Positions 11,108 to 23,265 are shown, numbered from the stretch's first letter. The stretch is 64,000 bases of DNA from Fistularia commersonii (GCA_037954325.1 JBBMNZ010000026.1:3785501-3849500), one strand, 5' to 3'. Notes: a model not told the origin generated them from the letters alone. A program made the numbers and translations.

Positions 11108-11624
11108 TTGCACTCTGAAATGAGATTAGTATCATGTATATATATTGTTTTGAAGTAATAGTAGTAACCTTGTTGTTCTATATTTCTACACGGACTCCGA
11201 GTCCGATCAATATGTAATACTGTGTTATCAGCGTCGTCTAATAACGGACATTAAAACCTGCAGGACATCAGGGATGCCAGCTCCCACTGGTTAGGTTACA
11301 GTACGAATCAGAGCCAGTAAAATTTTTTATTATTCAGAGGTTGATTCGTTAATCTGAATAAACCGAACCCCCAACCGGGGGTAGTTCCATTTCTCCAGGG
11401 CTGTTGACAGAACCTCAACTTCTACTCAAAATGATATCGGGGACTTGGATAATGGGCTGTCTAAGAATTCTAGATGTTATCACTGGAGATACTCGAAGAG
11501 ACGATGAAGCTGGATGAGCAAACAAATGTATTTAATTATGCTGATCGCCTGAATATAAATGAGTGAAATGATCAGTAACAGTATCTTCCTGCATTTAAGA
11601 TAATATGCTTTTAGAAATTAGGAT
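11108..11624. other. Intron stretch without recognised feature
   Basis: Nothing recognised apart from AT-rich sequence. Confidence 0.5.
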
Positions 11625-11796
11625 CATCAAATTAATTTGATTCATGTTGATTAACTTTGATTAATTTTTATTCATTGATTAATTTGATCACATTTTTTTT
11701 GCACAATTAACATTGACTCAGAATCCCACAATTTCAGTTTCTAGCATGGATCTATGAACTAGTTAGCCTTTCTCAGCAGCTGGCTACAAGAGGGCC
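11625..11796 (+). repeat. 172-bp tandem duplication, unit 1
   Basis: Begins CATCAAATTAATTTGATTC and ends GGCTACAAGAGGGCC. Unit 2 follows immediately with roughly 90 percent or better identity by eye. Both include TTTCAGTTTCTNGCATGGA and ATCTATGAACTAGTTAGCC. Confidence 0.93.
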
Positions 11797-11968
11797 CATC
11801 AAATTAATTTAATTAATTTCCATTAACTTTGATTGATTTTTATTAATTGATTAATTTGATCGCATTTTTTTTGCATAATTAACATTGACTCAAAATCCCA
11901 CAATTTCAGTTTCTGGCATGGATCTATGAACTAGTTAGCCTATCTCAGCAGCTGGCTACAAGAGGGCC
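11797..11968 (+). repeat. 172-bp tandem duplication, unit 2
   Basis: Direct repeat of 11625-11796, ending AGCTGGCTACAAGAGGGCC. It lies in the intron about 450 bp downstream (in gene direction) of the exon at 12412-12573. Confidence 0.93.
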
Positions 11969-12411
11969 ATGCTAATATGAATATTTGTTTGTTTTGAAAA
12001 TAAAAAGGAGAGAAAATGTGGTTGATTTTATTGGCCAATCTGGACACCATATCTGTTCTTTGGGTCAACTTGAATAAAGGTTAAGCGTCCATATGTGTCC
12101 ATATACATATATATCACCTTCCGTCGTGAGTCTTCTCGGTCCCGGAAAATGACACTGAATTATGAATGAATGGGTAATAATTCTGTTTAATCTGTTTAAT
12201 CAACTACACCCTGTTAGGAAATTTAAATCATATGACAAGCCTAATAACAATTCACTATTACAGAGCACAATGCTTTGAAATACACATATGTTACACTAAT
12301 CTCAATCCATCTCAAGGAATAGGAATGATTTAAAACACAGACACATTTAAGACACATCTTGAAATGACTGGAATCGGCCGAAATGAAAGGAAATAAAAGA
12401 TTTCATCTGAC

Positions 12412-12573
12412 CTTTTTGACCGTGTCCAGCATGCTCTTGCCGCCTTGCCACGGTTTGGAGTTTTTCCTGATGCAGCTCAGACTGGCCATGCTGTGCCACT
12501 TCCTGTCCTCCAACTTCCTGTGGAACGTGTTGGCCAGCAGCAACACGGTGTCGTAAATGTAGCGGTTCGTGAT
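12412..12573 (-). CDS. grid2: grid2 coding exon (amino-terminal domain, lower lobe)
   Basis: This 162-bp exon encodes 54 residues, from ITNRYIYDTVLLLAN through EDRKWHSMASL and RKNSKPWQGG to MLDTVKK. It is one of the most conserved parts of the delta-receptor amino-terminal domain. The sequence KNSKPWQGG is the GRID2 form; GRID1 has a KSTKPWNGG-like form. The acceptor is CTGCAG directly before ATC, and the donor is GTCAGA, a weaker-than-consensus 5' splice site. Phases are 0 and 0. One cysteine (SLSC) is retained. No in-frame stop occurs within the exon. Confidence 0.97.
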
Positions 12574-13735
12574 CTGCAGAGGGAAGAAAGACACATGAAT
12601 GACAATTTCACGGTTTCAGGTTCTTTAGTTACAGAGAAAATCTGCTCAGCATGGAAATTCATTGCACAGTTGTTAATAAATATTTTGAAAAGAGCACATA
12701 TGTATGCACGAACTGAAGAAGGCAAGAGGTGAGACGTCTTCAAAGAAAGAAAATGAATCCGGTTGCCGCGGTAAAATTTGACAACAGATGAACACAGTTA
12801 GGTCACTTTCCATGCACCCATTAACTTTTATCCCACGGTAGAATACAGATATTTTACAGGAGAAATAAATCCTTTCATTTCAGCAATGGTGCCTTACATA
12901 ATGCTGGAAAACACAAAATAAAAAAAAAAATCACATAAAAATACATTTTTACTACATTTGTAGACCTGCTTTCTTCGTAAAGAGACGAATGCACCTAAAA
13001 CATGCGGCTCCGTGTTGTTTTTTTGAAATGTCATCTTTTTATTTGCATTATACTTATGTATAATATTTATGAATCCCAACAAAAAAAAGAATAATAATAT
13101 AAGAATAAGCTAATAAAATCTCCTGGGGCATCATTATCTCCGTACCCATACAGTCAGTGGATCTTCTGAATTGTGTAGAGGTGATGCATTAAAGAACACC
13201 AATGTTGTGTGTAAAAAAAAAAAAAAAATACAAAAAATATTAGGACTACGGCTGGAAGCTGAAGCATCCTTCTTTCTGAATATGCCAAACAAATGTTGCA
13301 TTATCTCACGTTTTAATTGTACATATTGCATTTTTTACAGGAAAACCGACCAAAACAAAAAATTACAGGTTGAAGAAGATTGTTTTTTGGGGGTAAAGAC
13401 GTGTGATCGGTCCACTGGTCCCATTCACTGACTATTTGATCATTATATTTCTTTAAAACTCAAACCGAAAGACTATTGGCGAGCGCACCAAAAAGAAATA
13501 TATCTGTCTCACATACACCTGTTTTTGATCCACACACACATTTGAAAAGCACAGTTCTCGCTCTCTAACAAAATATCTGATACTGAAGTGGCCGGATTAA
13601 GCTTCTGTCTCACTTGTTGTCTTTGCAAATATTTCCTTTTTTCAGGGGAAATACAAATAAAATAATATATCACTCTTTCGTGAACCTGGGCGGTTTCAAA
13701 AGTTGTGGATTGCTTGGGCGTTGAAAGGGTGCTTA

Positions 13736-13738
<3 letters not shown>
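12574..13738. other. Intron stretch without gene
   Basis: AT-rich sequence with A runs at 12917-12930, 13080-13090 and 13213-13228. No exon or classified repeat seen. Confidence 0.5.

Positions 13739-13778
<40 letters not shown>
13739..13778. repeat. (GT)n microsatellite
   Basis: Uninterrupted GT, 20 units. Confidence 0.97.
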
Positions 13779-13779
<1 letters not shown>

Positions 13780-14099
13780 GGTCAGCCTAAGTTGATGTGC
13801 TTCAGTGTTGTGTGAAATTGGGGTTCTTGGCGACTCTGACTGCGGATGTGATCGTCCTTCTGTTTTGCCATCTTTCCTTATGTCCGATTCGCCAATTCGC
13901 CAATGGATGACTTAGTCATGGATTTTACAACGTGATCTTTGTTTCCTCTTCATTTTTCACTCAGGTTAAAGTGGAAGTCAAGTTCTCCACATCGACTTTT
14001 TTGGACCCATTTCCAATCACACGACCCTTTGGAAAGTTCAAATGAATTAACACGGCATCTAACGTTATGTATATTTTTGCCTTTATGCTTTATGCTGTT

Positions 14100-14192
14100 T
14101 CCAAATGCACTGCGGAAAGCAAAGTTGGAATTTCACTGTACAGGGAAACATGTTTCGACACTGTGCATGTGGCAATAAACGTTTTGAATATA
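14100..14192 (+). mobile_element. LINE 3' tail fragment (AATAAACNNTTTGAAT type)
   Basis: CCAAATGCACTGCGGAAAGC, then GGAATTTCACTGTACAGGG and GTGGCAATAAACGTTTTGAA match the 3' end of the LINE at 42500-43010. It is 5'-truncated. Confidence 0.8.
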
Positions 14193-15305
14193 TAAACAAA
14201 ATATGTTGCAATGAACAACTGCAGAGAAAACCAAATTACATTTCTGCATGCAATGAAACATTTTGAACTCTGAAAAAAGACATTTGGTTGAAAGTTACTT
14301 TTAAGAAAAATAATCTATTTGAGTCCTTCTTGTATTTATGAGAAAAAGTCGAAATTAAAATTTCCATTTTACTGGCGCGACAAAAAATATTTGAACACGT
14401 TTTATTTAGATGGTACAAGATCGCCATAATCTTCAAACATAAAATTATAATTAAAAAATAAACAAACTAAAATAAAATACATTTTAATTAAATACTCAAT
14501 TATCTTTAAAAGCCATAGGGAGGCGTATCAAACGGATCAAAGAGCTGTGGGTTGCCCACCCCTGTACTAGACATACAGAGCAATTCAACATGAAATTAAC
14601 AAAATAATAATAATATAGTGGACATGAACGGTACAGTGCACAACATTAAACAATTAACATTTAACTATAAAGTATAGAGTGCAGGCAGATAAAATCTACT
14701 GGTACTGAGCTGAAAGGATGGCAGATTTAACCTGAAATGTATGAATATATGTTATTTGTATTTAGCGTTTTCTGTGCAGTTTAGTGCAAAAAACAGTCAG
14801 TCAGAAATATCATTCAATAGCCGCAGTGGCGTGGGGTGAGGTTCATGGCTGATGCGGCAATGACTTCATCACAATCAGAAACATTTGAGCCCTACAGAGT
14901 AGCCTACTCACCATTTGATTGGCAGAAGGTAACAGGTTATGTTTGAAATCTCATATCAGCTTTCTCCACACATACAAACTGTTCTTACCTTTACTTATAA
15001 ATGAAATCAATGCGAGTCCAATTTAGAAAATTGTCAAAATGGATATGTATTCCTCCATTTGAAAGTAAGGAAAGGAAAAATAAATAAACGGATGGCAGCA
15101 CTTGACTTGCTAACGCGAGCTTGCTATCACTGACTTCTGCAGCTGAGGAGTCGCAAGAAGAATCATGAGCGCCCCCTAACATGAGGCAGGAGAACTGCGT
15201 GCCTCACTTAGTGGCTCCTTACAGCCATTTTATGATCACTCAGCACAAGAAACCAGTAACACACAGTCAGTTGTTGCCAAAAAAACAACAAAAAATCACT
15301 GAAGT

Positions 15306-16185
15306 GGATCCTCACTTTCCGCGGGAGTTACGTTCCAAGACCCCCGGCGAAAGTAGAGGCGTGTTAATTTTGATGGTATTTACAGATATATTAACCCTCA
15401 AAAAACCTCACTGAACCCTTTACGAACATCCAACAAACTGTTATCGACTCACAATCGACTGTATTACGCTTCCCACGCTCTTATACAGTAGTCTAAACAC
15501 TTTTGGATAAACATTCAATGAAATTCAATGCAAAATGTACAGTAAATGAGAAAATTAAAAATCATATTAACGGTATATCAAGTTATTTATGGAAAGAAAT
15601 CCAATTTTATATTTTAAATAAATCATTTTTAGGGCACTCATAGTTGAAACTTGAATGATGATGAATTTGCTGTGCAACCCGTTTTATGGAAGCTTAAGGT
15701 CGCTGTCTTCCTAGTGTTTGCTTTGTCTTTCTTAATGTAACGAACTGCAGATTCATTAATGTTGTAATGGCGGAAAACTACAGCAAAACCTCTGCCTTCC
15801 TTTAACATATTGAGAAGTTTAATCTTTTCAGTAATAGTCAGCATTTTCCTGCTACGCTTGGGGTCTATACCAGAATTTTGGACGTAAATGCTGGACGTTT
15901 GGGAAGCGCGTTGTTATTCCCTATGAGAGTTTATAATGCTGGGTAGCCTTGCTTAGCAAAGGAGACCTCATATTTTATTTACTTTATATTATTCCTTTAG
16001 TTTATTTATCTATTTAATTACATTTTACTATATTTTTACAGTTTTTTTTAGGCTATTGGGCAAGGAAATTTGGCTTTTTCATAGTGAAAAAAATGCAGAA
16101 ATGCTAGTTTGTGAGAACCGCCTTACCAAAAAAGTCAGCAAAGTAGTGAGGGTGTGAAAGCTGAACGGCAAGGTAGTGAGGATCC
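15306..16185 (-). mobile_element. Tigger/pogo-like element nested in the hAT-like element
   Basis: Ends are GGATCCTCACTTTCCGCGGG and, reversed, GGATCCTCACTACCTTGCC. On the minus strand a transposase N-terminus survives. Because it interrupts the family-A element, it is the younger insertion. The catalytic domain is missing. Confidence 0.75.
15638..15844 (-). pseudogene. Tigger-like transposase N-terminal DNA-binding fragment
   Basis: A 68-codon frame begins MLTITEKIKLLNMLKEGRG and contains NINESAVRYIKKD, the CENP-B/pogo-type helix-turn-helix of Tigger transposases. Sequence after RKTAT no longer resembles the family. Only the first DNA-binding helix-turn-helix is left, so this is a dead remnant and not a host gene. 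Confidence 0.8.
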
Positions 16186-16642
16186 ATTATACACTGGGAA
16201 TGTAATTCATATAGCAAAAGTGTTTAAACATTTTAAGAGCGACAAAGAGAGACAGCAATACGGTCTTAGTGCAGAGCATGCCGGCAGTCAGCCGTCATTG
16301 CGGGATCTAGGTTGAGGCTCAACAGTCCGCTGCCTCACTGCTCGTCTCTTCTCAGTATTTGAACAGTAAATGTGAAAATCCGGTGTTTTTGAATAAAAAA
16401 ACAATCTAAAACTGGTGAAGTAAAATGAAAAATACCTTTATGGTGCAAATCACTTACAAATGTAACCATTTAAATCGTTTTTTTATTTGACTTTTTTTTT
16501 CTTTCCAACATTGGCAAGTGAGGCATTGCCTCTCCTGCCTCACCTGACTGCACGTCACTGAATAGCAGCATAATAACAGTAGGTGAGAAAATCAAAGTGG
16601 ATTTAAAGGCATAAAAGAAGCCTGTATATAGTCTATAATATA

Positions 16643-16951
16643 CTGCTCAAAAAAATAAAGGGAACACAAACGACACAAAGTAACTGCAAGTCAATCCCAC
16701 TTGTGTGAAATCAAAGTGTCCACTTAGGAAGCAACACTTATTGAATTGACTTGTTTTAAGGACATTACGTCTTCAATTTTGAGTGTGACTCCAAATCCAG
16801 ACCTCCATGGGTTCATACATTTGATTTCCATTGATCATTTTTGTGTGATTTTGTCGTCAGCACATTTACCAAAAGAATAAGAATATTTCATTCATTCATA
16901 TCTAGGATGCGTTATTTTGGTGTTCCCTTTATTTATTTTTTTTGAGCAGTG
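16643..16951 (+). mobile_element. MITE-A copy 2
   Basis: Ends CTGCTCAAAAAAATAAAGGG and (reversed) CACTGCTCAAAAAAAATAAA, flanked by TA at 16641-16642 and 16952-16953. The interior shares TCAATCCCACTTGTGTGAAA and GACCTCCATGGGTTCATACA with the other copies. It is 309 bp, slightly shorter than the copy at 8890. Confidence 0.92.
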
Positions 16952-17036
16952 TACAATAGCAGCATGATGTAACTGTGCAGAAATAGCAAAAGTAAATGAG
17001 GGCTCCTTCTTTTAAATGATTAAATATTACATGCAT

Positions 17037-17345
17037 GCAATCCTTCATTCAAATCTATACGGCTTATCCGGCACTCGGGGTAGTTAGGGGGCTGGAAGCC
17101 ATCACAGCTGTCACTGGGCGAGAGACCGGCCGCCTGTCCATCACAGGGCCACATATGGAGACATACAAGCATTCAGTCACTCACACAGACACACACACAC
17201 ACACACACACACACAAGTCATACTGAGACAGCCAACAGTTCACTCTCTAATTCACACGTCTGGGCGATTTGGGGTTTTTAGACCGTGGGATGGAAAGCGG
17301 AGAACCCGGAGGAAACCCGCGCAGACACAGGGGGAGAACACGGCG
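17037..17345 (+). repeat. Interspersed teleost repeat, family P, with internal (AC)n
   Basis: Has GGCTTATCCGGCACTCGGGG, then CATCACAGCTGTCACTGGGC, a CA run at 17189-17214, then CACGTCTGGGCGATTTGGGG and GAACCCGGAGGAAACCCGCG. It is the most complete copy of this family in the window. Confidence 0.8.
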
Positions 17346-17820
17346 CCCCAGTTACATGCATGCATTCAGAAATCAGGTGTCTGTTACTCACTGCTATTTG
17401 TGTATAAGTGATGCAGGAACAATATTCCAGTCCAAGGCAGCACTTGTTAATCTTTCTAGTGATGTCTTATTCATGTGATAGTCATTGTTCAAAAGGAAAA
17501 TCCAAACAAAATAGGAAATGCAAACTAATGATATAATCCTGAATGAATAGATTCAGAACATCTTCCGATACAGCTTCACTCTCCATGACACCTGATGCCT
17601 TATCGCGACACGGGAGTGACATTAAAATGCGTCCCATATCTTGCTTGCAAATCCTCTTAAGTGTATTAGATTTACAAACTGGACAGAAGCTCTCATTTAT
17701 TATGTTTGCCCAGAGTCCACATTTAGATCTAAAAATAAATATAGATTCGGTGACTTGTAAGGTTGTTTATATAAGTGAATAAACCGCTTTACACGAGGAA
17801 GCATTTGCATGCAAGACATC
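17346..17820. other. Intron stretch without recognised feature
   Basis: No exon or classified repeat seen. Confidence 0.5.
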
Positions 17821-17829
17821 CTGCAATGC

Positions 17830-17945
17830 GAGCCCCTCCTGGAAAACCGGGGGTTTTGGAGTCGACGTGCGGACAGAAGGGGGATCGAACCGCCAACCTT
17901 CCCATTGGAGGGTTGCCCGCTCTACCAGCTGAGCCCCAGCCGCCC
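17830..17945 (-). mobile_element. tRNA-derived SINE head fragment
   Basis: Reversed, it reads GGGGCTCAGCTGGTAGAGCG (A box) and, about 25 bp on, GGTTCGATCCCCC (B box). Spacing fits an RNA polymerase III type 2 promoter. It lacks the acceptor stem symmetry of a working tRNA and continues into non-tRNA sequence, so I call it a SINE and not a tRNA gene. Confidence 0.7.
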
Positions 17946-19937
17946 CACATGAAGAACAAACGAGGGAAAATGGAGGGCAGAACCCACGTCCAGACTTTGG
18001 ATAAACAACAGTGATGAATGATACTGTGCTTTTTGTTCAAATACTTTTTCTAATTAGGAGAAAAAATCCCCCTTTGACAGGTGGACTATTGAAAGCGCTG
18101 GCAGGGGACTCTTATCCTCTGCATCTGATTTATACAGATGCTTGTCTTTCAGCCATCAAAAGACCATCTGTATATAAAAACAATCTAGATGGGAGCGGGA
18201 CGAGACCGACGGGGATCTTTACGGGTGTCAAACAAAAGCATGCATCATCGAACTTTTGTAAAAGTCAGACCAGATTACGTGTTTATGCCCCGGTCGTTCC
18301 AAAAGAACAAAAAATGCAATTTGATTTGAGCTTAAGCTTCCCTGGACATTTCCATATTTGGACAGTAATCCATATTTGCAGGTGCATCAACCTGTGCAAC
18401 CACTGACTGCTATTAGCACTCGGATTGCTATGCTAAGTGGAATTGGGGATTCACAATGCGCATATACATATGATTGGCTTATTTTTTTTAATAAAGTAGC
18501 TGAAGTATGGATTTGAATATTGGCAAATTTTCTTTTAATAAAATTGCTCGACTGTGGATTTGAATATCTTTGCTGCGGTTAATTTTCATAATAGCACTTT
18601 ATAGCTGTTTTTGCATTCATGCTCTGCAGTCGTCGTGTATAAGAAACACCACGATATTGATTTTAAAATGTATATGTATGGTGCCGCAGGTTAGCATTAG
18701 CAGTTCCTTTTCTGTGTGGAGTCTTCAAAAACATGCAGCAGGAGAGAGCGAATGGTTGAATGTGTCTCGTTGGCGGGCCGTGCATTTTACACGTAGGCCT
18801 TCAATCCACCCCCAAATAATTAGTTTATGGCTATAAAAAAAACATCTTATTATGCAGAAATGCAGTATAATATTTCCTGACTTTGAATTAACCATTTTTT
18901 CTTGATCAGTTCCTGACTATTGTGACTTTTTCCCTGAATGAAGTCTGAACACACCGGAACCATGAAGTCCGGTCCGTGGTGGGAGCCACAAAAATGGAAA
19001 CTAGCCACAATAAATGCATCTATAGCAAACAGCTGCGACACATAAAAAGCACCAATAATAACCTTATATACTTGCAGTATTATTTAGGAAAATAGCAGCA
19101 TTTTGCTCACCAAAAATTTTCATGGCTCGAAAATGTCGGACATATCCTTTTCCTGGTTGCTAGCTTAGGAGTTACTAGACCTTTCTTTACTAGGTTCAGC
19201 TTCTCTTCAAAATGCCATCTAGAAAATGGCTTTAACAATATATTAGCAAAAAAATGTGTTTCTTCTCCTCCTGTAGCCCCTGTGGGTTGATAAAACTGGT
19301 ATTAAACAAACACAACTATATTTCTGTTCGCAGCTTGCTAGTATGCTTCTCCTCCCGATTACAGTGACATTGCTGTAGCCTGCTAGAAGGCTTTGATATC
19401 GCCAATTTGAAATCTGATTGGTTGAAGCAACAGCGTCATTAACACTGTTTTTTTTCTTGCAGAACTGATTGTGCCCCCCCCCCCAGGTAGATTTCTTTAA
19501 CTTTCACCCTGCCTGGCAACAGATGATGGCTGAAATGTGATTGGTTAAATACTTTAATATGAAAATGCATGTCTGGAAGCGGCACAACCAGGGAAATAGC
19601 TATGAAAGGAAGATATATAACATATGTGATTCAGATATTTTTTAGTCCAGGAGAGAAGGCCTTGCAGGCCCTGATGACCCAACAGTGATTTGTCTGTATC
19701 ATGTGTGAATAAATTAATGCTTTTATTATACGTACTGCAAATGCTCATTCGTGTTTCTAGGCTATTCTCTCTCTCTGACTGTATGATACATATAAACGCG
19801 TTGCTTGATAAATAAGGGTTATGTGTTACAAGCTTGATCATAGTTTTTTATACTTGATTCAGATGAATGTTCAGATAAACGTATATTTTTTTGGAATTTG
19901 TGAACCTAAAGCATGAGGGCTTGTGGATCTGCATATA
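17946..19937. other. Intron stretch without gene
   Basis: About 2 kb without a recognisable exon or classified repeat. A short poly-C run is at 19476-19487. The 131-codon plus ORF at 18011-18406 resembles no family I know and lacks splice or promoter context. Confidence 0.5.
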
Positions 19938-20226
19938 CAGGACTGTCTCAGAAAATTAGACTATTGAGATAAAGTTCTTTATCTTCTGTAATGCAATTAA
20001 AAAAAAATCAAAAAATACTTTTCATGATATTCTAATATTTTGAGATAGGATTTTTGAGTTTTCTTAAGACGTAAGCCATAATCAGCAATATTAAAATAAT
20101 AAAAGGCTTGCAATATTTCAGTTGATTTGTAATGAATCCAGAATGTATGACATTTTTGTTTTTTTAATTGCATTGCAGAAGATAAAGAACTTTATCAAAA
20201 TATTCTGATTTTCTGAGACAGTCCTG
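19938..20226 (+). mobile_element. MITE-B copy 1
   Basis: A 289-bp element with long terminal inverted repeats: CAGGACTGTCTCAGAAAATT at one end and TTTTCTGAGACAGTCCTG at the other, continuing inward through the GATAAAG / CTTTATC block. TA flanks both sides (19936-19937, 20227-20228). No coding capacity. Related copies are at 37422-37702 (reversed) and 55885-56160. Confidence 0.92.
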
Positions 20227-21920
20227 TAATTGTACAATGTGTGTTATTATTTGTCACAATTTATAATATTGTTTACTTCACACAGCATTGCATACTTTTC
20301 TTTTTCCTCTTTAATATAGCTTTGTAAACACAATGAAATCTTTAAATTGTAATTTGATGGATGCTCTCGGGACTCGGAACGGGAAACATCTGCATCAATA
20401 TAAAGGGTGCGTTTCTGTTTTTCGACCATTTCTTTAAAACTTCCATCAAATGTGTTCCCTCAGGGCCGCGTGCATCCGCATAAATCTACAGCACATTAAT
20501 TCAATTTCATTATTTTTTTTTTTCTTGGCACATAAATAATAGTGCGTTCCCTCCTCGTTGATTTACATACATAAAATAAGACCATAACTGCATACATATT
20601 AGCGCCGGCGGGAACATACGACGGAATAAAAAAAAAAAAGTGACAGATACAAGGAGTGCAAAGACAAACACTCCTTAGTTTAGTGTGGGAAAGAAATAAC
20701 ACGAGATAAGTCAACATTTCCGAGAAAGTATCTGAAATGTAAAATTCACTTTCATATAAATATTACTGGGTTTTAGAATACAATAAAACCAAAAGATACC
20801 ATTCAATTAAAGTGTAATTAAGTCAAATCTAAGAAAATGGAGAATTTGACCAGTTTGCTCTTGTGTGATTATGGTTTATACCGACTAGACGTGTCTCTTT
20901 ACTCTATGAATAAATTAATGAACATAACTTTATTAACTGCCGCCTGTTCGTCTTTGCCCGTGCAGAGTGTCTTTTGCTTTTTTTGTGGGGGGCACTTTTC
21001 AAGCCTGCAGTTAATTAAAATGCGATCTGGCCGACAGCTTGTTCATGTTTGTAGTCAACTGCGTGGGTGTTAGATAATAAAAGTAAATTACATAAATAAA
21101 TACGAACTTCCATGTAAAAAAATTCTATAGCGAATGGCCATCTGTATTTAATAAATTCACTTTTTTTTCAAATTTCCTTCAAAGTAACAGGCTATTATTT
21201 AACCCTTAGCACTGTGTACTGATAATCATTTCCCTGAAGTTGATTTTGAGAGTATTGGGCGTCACAGATTCGTTTCAGGACATGTTCTCAGTTTTAGGTC
21301 TTATCAAGATGCTTGAGGAAACATAAAAACGCAAGGCGTGCGCCGCTTTCCTGCGCATCCCCTCGTTGCCAAAGGAGAAAACGTCGTCATGACAATGAGG
21401 CGTTCTCCGCAGGAAGCGTTACCTTTGCGAATCACATAAAAGGGGACGACAGAAATATGGATAAGGTATAGATTATGATGACAAACTCGAGTCTGATTTT
21501 TTACATTTTCAATTTTCAAGCTCATTTTTATGGAAAAACCTGAAGCAGAACAAGTCTGACGATAACAAATCAGATTATTATGTGCCGGAGCAATCTTTGT
21601 GTTTCTTAAACGTGTGATATGAAGTAAACCTCACGCCAAGTCTTGCAGAACAGGCCCCAAGAATACGCTGGATCTTGGGATGAGATCGCTACTCAAAAAG
21701 AGTTGCTTTACCGCCGCAAATAGAAATCCCGCTCGGACGGAGGCCCGCGTTCTCCCACCGGAAGTCGGGTATTTGTTTGAACCGTATCAACCGTTCATGC
21801 GTTTCAATTGTTTGATTTTAATGATAATCCTTAACATCAATACCTTTGCCTTGAAATGTAATTATCTGGGTTGACACAAGCACTAATGTACCTTATGGAT
21901 TTGTTTCCAAACACACTCAC
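20227..21920. other. Intron stretch without gene
   Basis: AT-rich intron leading up to the exon donor at 21920. Nothing recognised beyond short A and T runs. Confidence 0.5.
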
Positions 21921-22094
21921 CTCTAGCTGCTGGGCTCTGGGGCTTTTCGGGTCACAGAGGGAGGTGTTAATCCTGTGGTTGTGTTTGACACAGCGCTGAG
22001 TTGTGTTCTGGGGCATGGGGAACGTCTGCCGCACCAACGTCAGCCGACCGATAGACTTCATGACCAGTTCCTGCAGATCGTAGTCCGAGATCTC
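21921..22094 (-). CDS. grid2: grid2 coding exon (amino-terminal domain)
   Basis: This 174-bp exon encodes 58 residues, from EISDYDLQELVMKSIGRLT through RQTFPMPQNTTQRC and NHRINTSLCDP to QQLE. The acceptor CTGCAG directly precedes GAG, and the donor is consensus GTGAGT at 21920-21915. Both junctions are phase 0. Two cysteines 12 residues apart (QRC and SLC) match the spacing of a conserved pair in the GRID2 amino-terminal domain and probably form a disulfide. NTT and NTS are N-glycosylation sequons. The IGRLT and FPMPQN segments are GRID2-like. No in-frame stop. Confidence 0.97.
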
Positions 22095-22830
22095 CTGCAG
22101 GGGAGCAGAAGCGAAGGCTGAGCATCTCCGAGTAAAATAATTTCAGACTCACGGGTGAAAAACAGCCATGTCAAAACTGCTACAAAATACCACACTGAGG
22201 CTATTAAACAAGAATTAAACAATTATTCCAAATATTACTCTCCGTGAAGCAATGTTATCGTGGCATTTTTCTATAATGTCAACCCAATGTGTTGAAGTCA
22301 AGGTAGCGTTGGATGAGACGTGCCGTGGAAACCATCGCTTCATAATGTATCATTATGATTTCTTGTCATTTAATAGGAAAGGAAAAATGTGATTTTTTTT
22401 GAACACCAGCAAAGACAGACGTTCAGCGGTAATTTTAAAAACCAAATAATTCAACTTGCAAACTGGATATTTGTCTTGATCTTGCACAATATCCATATAA
22501 TAGGTTGCAAACACAATGATATGTGTATAACAAAGTTTGTTTTGCCGTCAGATTCAGCCGGTCTGTGTCCTCAACACACTCTGGAAGAGGACGTTATATT
22601 TTTCTTTTAAAGTTAAATGTTCTGCTGGTGGTGATTTGAAACTGTAAATTGCAGTTGGACATCTTGGGCTTAAATTTATCGCAGGTAAATAATTGAATAA
22701 ACAGACTGAGTGGGAAAACTGTATTTGAAGTGCAATTGAAACCCCGGTGTAAATCTCTTTAGTGCCGGTTGAGAAATGTAATTTGAAATATTACATTTTC
22801 TGATATGTATTAAAAAAAAAAAAACATCAT
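22095..22830. other. Intron stretch without recognised feature
   Basis: Directly upstream of the exon acceptor in gene direction. Nothing recognised. Confidence 0.5.
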
Positions 22831-22849
22831 GCGGTTCTACCCTAGCAAT

Positions 22850-23265
22850 CCTGAATTGACTCCTGTTTGCACCCACGTCTAATTGTCGTCTATTTCTTTG
22901 TAACTGTCTTTTTCTTATTCCGCCCATTTTGTTGTGTTCAACGAAACCCATCGCTGAACCCGCCTTGCCAATGTGACCTCGCGTCTTCCAGATCGTTCTG
23001 CACCTCCGACCGTTTCTGATCGGAACACCTGTGCTGCGAACCTTTGTTACGATTAAAGACCTTTTATTACAGCTGCCCGTTTCCTGGGCCGGCGCCCGAG
23101 GCTTTGCCTGGGCTCCTGGCGTGTGGAATACATTCGCAAAAAGGTCACCTTTTGAGAAATGGGTCCGACTTGTTTGTTGAAAACCCTTGCGAACAGAATT
23201 ATGGCAATCCCTTTGGTGAAATGCATGATTATCGTCTTTTGCCGGCATGAAGCCTGACAAAAAAA
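22850..23265 (+). repeat. Possible retroelement 3' end or solo LTR (uncertain)
   Basis: C- and T-rich plus-strand sequence with ATTAAAGACCTTTTATTACAG and a terminal CGGCATGAAGCCTGACA resembles the 3' ends of fish LTR or LINE elements. I cannot define its ends. The 194-codon minus-strand ORF across it (22676-23260) is compositionally odd and matches nothing I recognise; I treat it as antisense chance. Confidence 0.25.

Larger units (their letters stand above)
14824..16560 (+). mobile_element. hAT-like element, family A copy 1, with nested Tigger-like element
   Basis: Left end CAGTGGCGTGGGGTGAGGTT and right end CCTCACCTGACTGCACGTCACTG form an imperfect terminal inverted repeat. Flanking 8-mers AATAGCCG (14816-14823) and AATAGCAG (16561-16568) agree at 7 of 8 positions, as expected for hAT-type insertion. 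It has no coding capacity of its own. A Tigger-like element sits at 15306-16185. Other family copies are at 34553-35130 and 58152-58778. Confidence 0.85.

Noticed and set aside
15638..15844. Helix-turn-helix ORF considered as a host transcription factor
   Set aside because: It lies inside a Tigger-like element with matching termini and lacks the rest of any gene.
17855..17940. Possible tRNA gene on the minus strand
   Set aside because: A and B boxes are present but the cloverleaf stems do not close; it fits a SINE head.
22676..23260. 194-codon minus-strand ORF, the longest in the window
   Set aside because: No recognisable domain, no splice context matching grid2, and the opposite strand looks like a retroelement 3' end. 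Chance ORF more likely.
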